Notes under the pieces: model-generated
What the model was told of the DNA's origin: nothing
The model's input: only the letters and a program-made list of their open reading frames with translations
The model's database searches: none
In this document: positions 59,321-64,000 of the stretch, in pieces
Layout: each line of letters opens with the position of its first letter
Position numbering within the stretch: position 1 is the first letter of the stretch
Made by a program: the position numbers and the translations under genes
NCBI RefSeq assembly: GCF_033115175.1
Contig: NC_084844.1
Location: 33,513,885-33,577,884 of the forward strand
DNA from: Lepus europaeus
Lineage: Eukaryota; Chordata; Mammalia; Lagomorpha; Leporidae
Direction of reading: 5' to 3'
Length of the DNA: 64,000 bases

Positions 59321-59581
59321 TCTCCAGCCACTGGTTCACTCCCCAAATGCCCTCAAACTGTTGGGACTGGGCTAGGCCAAAGCCAGGAGCCTGGCACTCT
59401 GAGTCTCCCATGTGGGTGGCAGGGACTCAACTACTTGAGCCATATATCACCTGCTGCCTCCCAGGGTATGTCTTAGCAGGAAGCTGAAATGGAGAGCAGA
59501 GCCAGCACTCTAACCCAAGCATTCCTATATGAGATATGGGTGTCCCAAATGGCAGCTCAACCGCTGTACCAAACACCCACT
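59257..59581 (-). mobile_element. CSINE
   Basis: Reverse-oriented, directly abutting the previous copy. Contains a GA microsatellite of about 17 units at 59283-59317. Confidence 0.88.
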
Positions 59582-59877
59582 CTTATTCCCCTAAATTAAG
59601 ACAGCTTTACAAAGAACAATAAAACATTGGGATCACCTGAAAGAAACACTTTACTATTTTAATAAGCATCTTTCCAGAGATTGCTTTTATGCATTTACCA
59701 CATATAGACATTTATTTATAATTTTCATGAATAGGGTTCTATTATACCTCCTAGCATACTACTACTAGTAGCATTCCATATGATACAGACATCTTTCTGT
59801 GTCAATAAACTTATTCTTCAATATAATTTCTAATTAATCCACTTATGGCCATTCTATAATTAATTTTTATTTTATTT

Positions 59878-60205
59878 TTTTAAAGATTCATGTGTTACTT
59901 ATTTGAAAGGCAGAGTTACAGAAAGAGGAAGAAATACAAAGACAGACCGTCCCTCCACTAGTTTACTCTCCAAATTGCTGCAAATGGCTGGGGCTGTGCA
60001 AGCCAAAACCAGGAGCCAGGAGCTTCTTTTGGGTCTCCCAGATGAATGCAGGGGCCCAAGCACTTAGGCCATCTTCCACTGGTTTCCCAGGCACATGAGC
60101 AGGAAGCTGGATCAACAGTGGAACAGCCGGGTCTGAAATGGTGCTCATATGGGATGCCAGCATCAAAGGCAAGCAGTTAACCTGCCATGCCAAAACGCTG
60201 GCCCC
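59878..60205 (-). mobile_element. CSINE
   Basis: Reverse-oriented copy inserted in old AT-rich repeat sequence. Confidence 0.9.
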
Positions 60206-60379
60206 TCCACAATTTTTTAAAGCCAATCCTTCATTGTTGAACATTTGAGTTGTTTCCGATTCTTCAATATTATATGTTGCAATAAGCATCTTTATGTAAA
60301 TACATACTTTTTGTATACAATCCAATTTTCTCCTTGACAAAATAGTTCTCAATCATAGCTGCACTTGAAATTTTGTTTA

Positions 60380-60677
60380 AATAATTTTTTTGGAAAGGCA
60401 GAGAGACAAGAGACAGACAGAGATCTTCTATCTTCTGGTTTACCCCACAAATGCCCACAACAGCTGAGGCTAGGCCAAGCAGAAGCCAGGAACTCCATCT
60501 GGGTCTCCCGTGGGTAGCAGGGACCCAACTACTTGAGCCAACTTCTGTTGTCTCCCAGGGTCCACATTAACAGAAAGCTGGAACTGGAAAAGGAGCTGGG
60601 ACTTGAATCCAGGCACCCCAATATGGGATGCAGGGGCCCCAAGTAGCAGCTTGGCTGCTGTGACAAACATCCCCCAC
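60380..60677 (-). mobile_element. CSINE
   Basis: Reverse-oriented, diverged copy. Confidence 0.82.
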
Positions 60678-60849
60678 CCCCAACTGTAGATTCACCTGGA
60701 GAGCTTTTAAAAGCCCAGGCTTTTAAAATGAACTCAATCAAGTAATTGAGGGATGAGGTCTGTGCATCAGTTTTTGATTAAAAACTCCTCTGGTGGTTTT
60801 AATGCACACCCAGGGTTAAGGACCACTGCTTTGGAAAAAAGACCTCTCA

Positions 60850-61075
60850 GGCTCACATTGTGGTAGCAGATAAAGCCACAGCCTGCAACGCTGGCATCCC
60901 ATATGGATGCCAGTATGTATCCCGGCTGCTCCACTTCTGATCCAGCTTCCTGCTGATGGCCTGGGAAAGGAAGGGGAGAATGGCCTAAATGTGGGTAGGC
61001 CTGGAAGAAGCTCCTGGCTTTGGCCCAACCTATTCCCAGCCATGGGGCCATCTGGGGAGTGAACCACTAGAAGAA

Positions 61076-61114
<39 letters not shown>

Positions 61115-61152
61115 ACTCTTTCAATTATTAAATAAATCTTAAAAAAAAAAAA
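60850..61152 (+). mobile_element. CSINE
   Basis: Plus-strand copy with an expanded CT microsatellite (about 17 units at 61079-61113) just before the tail. Confidence 0.88.
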
Positions 61153-61228
61153 GAAATTCCTCTCTATTAAAAAAGTGGTACATGAGACAGCAGCATCAGC
61201 ACCACCTGTGAGCTTAATACATGCAGAA

Positions 61229-61578
61229 GAGGCTGGTGCCGTGGCATAACAGGTAAAGCCACCACCTGCAGTGCAGCATCCCATATGGGCACTGATTCAA
61301 GTCCCAGCTGCTCCACTTCCCATGCAGCTCTGCTATGGCCTGGGAAAGCAGTAGGGGATGGCTCAAGTCCTTCAGAAGGACTGGAAGAGGAAGACATGAA
61401 AGAGGTGGAAGACCTTTGAAAGAGGCTCCTGGCTCCTGGCTCCGGATCGTCCCAGCTCTGGCCATTGCGGACATTTGGGGAGTGAACCAGTGGGTGGAAG
61501 ACTCTCTCTCTCTCTCTCTCTCTCTCTGCCTCTCTGAAACTCTGCCTTTCAAATAAGTAAATAAATATTTTTTAAAAA
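61229..61578 (+). mobile_element. CSINE
   Basis: Head gaggctggtgccgtggcata. An extra insertion (aagaggaagacatgaaagag) lies in the middle. Confidence 0.92.
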
Positions 61579-61732
61579 TACATGAAGAAGCTTGGGGTTC
61601 CCCTCAACCCTACTCATTCAGAATCTATTTTAACAGGATCTCCAAGTGATTCACATGTATGATAAAATTTCTGAAATAATGGTTTAAAAGGAACTTCAAG
61701 TTCAAAAAATTTTCGTATTTAAAATACACACT

Positions 61733-62075
61733 ACAAGCAGTATTGTGGTGCAGAGGGTTGAAGCTGCCACTTGCAATGCTGGCATCCCACATCACAGAAC
61801 CAGTTCTAGTCCAGGCTGCTCTGCTTCCTATCCAGCTCCCTGCTAACACGGCTGGGAAGGCAGCCTACGATGGGCCAAGTACTTGCATCCCTGTCACCCA
61901 TGTGGGAGAACCAGATGGAGTTCTAGGCTCCTGGTTTCTACCCAGCCCACATCTGGCCACTGCAGCCATTTGGGGAGGGAATCAGCAGATGGAAGATATC
62001 TCTCTCTCTCTCCCCTCCCCTCCCCCATCACTCTGCTTTTTGAGTAAGCTAATAAATGCTTTTTAAAAATTTAAA
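61733..62075 (+). mobile_element. CSINE
   Basis: Head acaagcagtattgtggtgca, diverged tail with aagctaataaatgc. Confidence 0.82.
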
Positions 62076-62084
62076 AATATAAAA

Positions 62085-63144
62085 TACATAATGACAAATA
62101 TTCCTTCAGATAATTTGTTCCCCAACACAGCGAATGATGTCTGTTTCTCCACACTCTCACTCACTGGAGATATTACCAGTATTTTTCCTCAATATCCTGT
62201 TTTACTTTGCATTTCTTTTACTAATGAAACTGGACATCTTTTAATATGCTAATTGTCCATATGTATTGCTTCAGTTGTGAATTCTTTACCTATTTTTCTA
62301 TTAGGGTGTTTATCTTTTCTACAGATCTTTGAATATTAGGAATACAATCCTTTTGTGTATTAGTATATTGCAATTATTCTCACCAAGTTTGTTGGCTTTA
62401 TCCTTGTTCAGGAAATATTTGTAGTAAAGAAATTTAACATTTTTATGTACTAAAATCGCTATCTCTTCTCACCCTGAGACCATGGCTTAGAAAAGCTTTC
62501 TTCAGGGGCTGGAATTGTGGCACAGCTGGTTAAGCTGCTACCTGTGATGCCAGCATCCCACAGAGGTGCTGGTTTGAGTCCCGGCTGCTCCACTTCCAAT
62601 CCAGCTCCTTGCTCATGCACCTGAGAAAGCAGCAGTAAACAGCCCAAGTGCTTGGGCCCCTGCATTCATGTGGGATGAAGCTCCAGGCTCCTGACTTCAG
62701 CCTGGCTCAGTCCTGGCTATTGTTGCTATTTGGAGCGTGAACCAGCAGATGGAAGATCTCTCTCTCTCCCTCCCTTTTGTCCTCTCTCTGTAACTCTGCA
62801 TTTCAAGTAAACAAATAAAATCTTAAAAAAAAAAAAAGCTTTCTTCACTCCAAGACTATAAAATAGTCACCTATATTTTCTTAATTTTTATATCTGTTTT
62901 TACATTTAAATACTTGATTAAGCAGATATTTTTTAGTACAAGGACCCAGTTTTTATATCTTTTCAAACAACTAATCAGTTATCCCAGTATCATCTATTAA
63001 AGAATCTGGTTTGACACACATCATCTCATACGCTAAATTCCCAACCTTTACACTTCAAGGTGATTTTTTTAGTCTATTATAGTCTATGTATCTTTCCATT
63101 TCTATGTCAGTGTCATGCCTGGTCAATAATTGCAGCCTTTAAGA
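62085..63144 (-). mobile_element. old L1 LINE fragment, interrupted by a CSINE
   Basis: The plus strand shows the complement of L1 3' sequence: ttgcatttcttttactaatg, ctatttttctattagggtgt, and, after the SINE, ggacccagtttttatatctt and atcccagtatcatct. Heavily decayed and non-coding. Confidence 0.7.
62505..62837 (+). mobile_element. CSINE inserted in the L1, with target-site duplication
   Basis: Bounded by aaaagctttcttca on both sides (62491-62504 and about 62834-62847), a perfect 14-base duplication. Confidence 0.95.
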
Positions 63145-63455
63145 TGTTCATTTATTTTGTATACATTTGAAATGCAGAGAAACAGAGACAGAGAACTTCT
63201 ATCTGCTGGCTCATTTCTCAAATGCCCACAACAGCCAGGGCTGGGCCCAGCTGAAGGCTGGAGCCTGGTGCTCAATCCAAGTCTCCTAAGCACTTGGCAG
63301 GGATCCAGGTGTTTGAGCCCTCATCTGCAGTCTCCAGGGTGCACATCAGCAGGAAGCTGGAATGGGAAGCAGAGCTGAGACTAGAACCCAGGTGCTGCAA
63401 TATAGGACGAGGGCACCCTGAGCAGCATCTTAACTGCTGTGCTAAATAGCCACCC
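63145..63455 (-). mobile_element. CSINE
   Basis: Reverse-oriented, diverged copy at the end of the L1 fragment. Confidence 0.85.
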
Positions 63456-64000
63456 CAATTATTGCAGCTTACACTGTACCTTACTATCTGATGGGACGAT
63501 TCTCTTACTTTTTTCAGTCATGCACTTAAAGAAAGCCCTTTAATTTTTCTCCACCATTGTCTTAACCTGTTCAGTGATGCTACAAAACAAAACCTGAGAA
63601 TGAGTACTTTACTTTTTAAAAAATAAAGTGCTTATTTAACTCACAGTTTCGGAGGACCAAGAGTATGACTGGCATTGGCTTCTGGCAAGGCCCTCATGAT
63701 GGACAGCATCAAATGGTGGGAGCACATGTAAGGGAGAGGAAAGAGGGGGACAGATTTGAGAGATCACACAGCAGGATAGGAGGAAAAAGAATTTGCCTCA
63801 AAAGCTGAATTTGTAACAACCCATCCTAGTGGCAACAAATCCAGTTCTACAACTCACTCCCAAGAGATGGGCATTAATCCTTTCCAAGGATGATGCTCCT
63901 AGTGATCTAAGAGTCTCCCACTGGGTCTCACCTCTTAAGGGTCCCATCACCTCTCAATACTGTTACATTGGGGATCAAGCCTCTAGTACATAAACACTTG
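63456..64000. other. right-edge sequence, nothing recognised
   Basis: AT-rich sequence with no recognisable exon. The TEX14 3' end, expected next in this order, is not identifiable here. Confidence 0.45.

Noticed and set aside
62085-63144. Possible TEX14 terminal exon
   Set aside because: The sequence matches decayed L1 3' sequence and has no open frame.

Overview
The window is mammalian nuclear DNA, very probably from a lagomorph (rabbit is the best fit). About 27 copies of the lagomorph C-repeat SINE (CSINE, tRNA-derived, about 300-340 bp, ending in AAATAAATAAATCTT) are scattered through it on both strands, together with older L2, MIR, L1, hAT and Tigger remnants. Gene order and strand match human chromosome 17q22: HSF5, MTMR4, SEPTIN4 and C17orf47, all on the minus strand. 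TEX14 should lie beyond the right edge. I placed splice sites by hand from GT/AG signals and reading-frame continuity, and identified genes from remembered protein families, not a search.

Layout, left to right (5' ends of genes are to the right). 1-5.9 kb: 5' end of HSF5, consisting of coding exon 1 in a CpG island plus intron 1, which runs off the left edge. 6.5-32 kb: complete MTMR4. The 17 body exons, joined to the terminal-ATG exon at 30.6 kb, give an intact 1196-residue PI(3)P phosphatase with GRAM, phosphatase (catalytic Cys407), PPLY, coiled-coil and FYVE segments. There are two candidate upstream starts: the ATG exon at 30.6 kb fed from a CpG-island promoter at 31.9 kb, and an alternative CpG-island exon at 28.26 kb. 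Intron 1 holds a 14-copy, 50-bp minisatellite. 32-34.3 kb: CCAAT-rich, apparently two-way promoter, then a broken RPL21 processed pseudogene and a SINE. 34.35-45.6 kb: complete SEPTIN4 with two alternative first coding exons (478- and 459-residue products) and the intron read-through frame that encodes the ARTS isoform. 45.7-56.1 kb: largely non-coding. 56.18-57.80 kb: one intact 540-codon proline/serine-rich frame, C17orf47, possibly a 5' exon of a long SEPTIN4 transcript. 57.8-64 kb: SINE-rich desert with a fragmented L1.

The genes do not form a pathway. MTMR4 acts on endosomal phosphoinositides, SEPTIN4 is a GTP-binding filament protein (sperm annulus, apoptosis through ARTS), and HSF5 is a germ-cell heat-shock-factor paralogue. 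They share strand and close spacing: the MTMR4 poly(A) signal is under 1 kb from the HSF5 start codon.

The strongest points for follow-up are the preserved ARTS read-through frame, the ATG-terminal first exons used in both MTMR4 and SEPTIN4, a 16-glycine expansion inside the HSF5 DNA-binding domain, the minisatellite, and the C17orf47-SEPTIN4 relationship. I found no CRISPR array, operon or other prokaryote-type system, and no clearly novel biological system.
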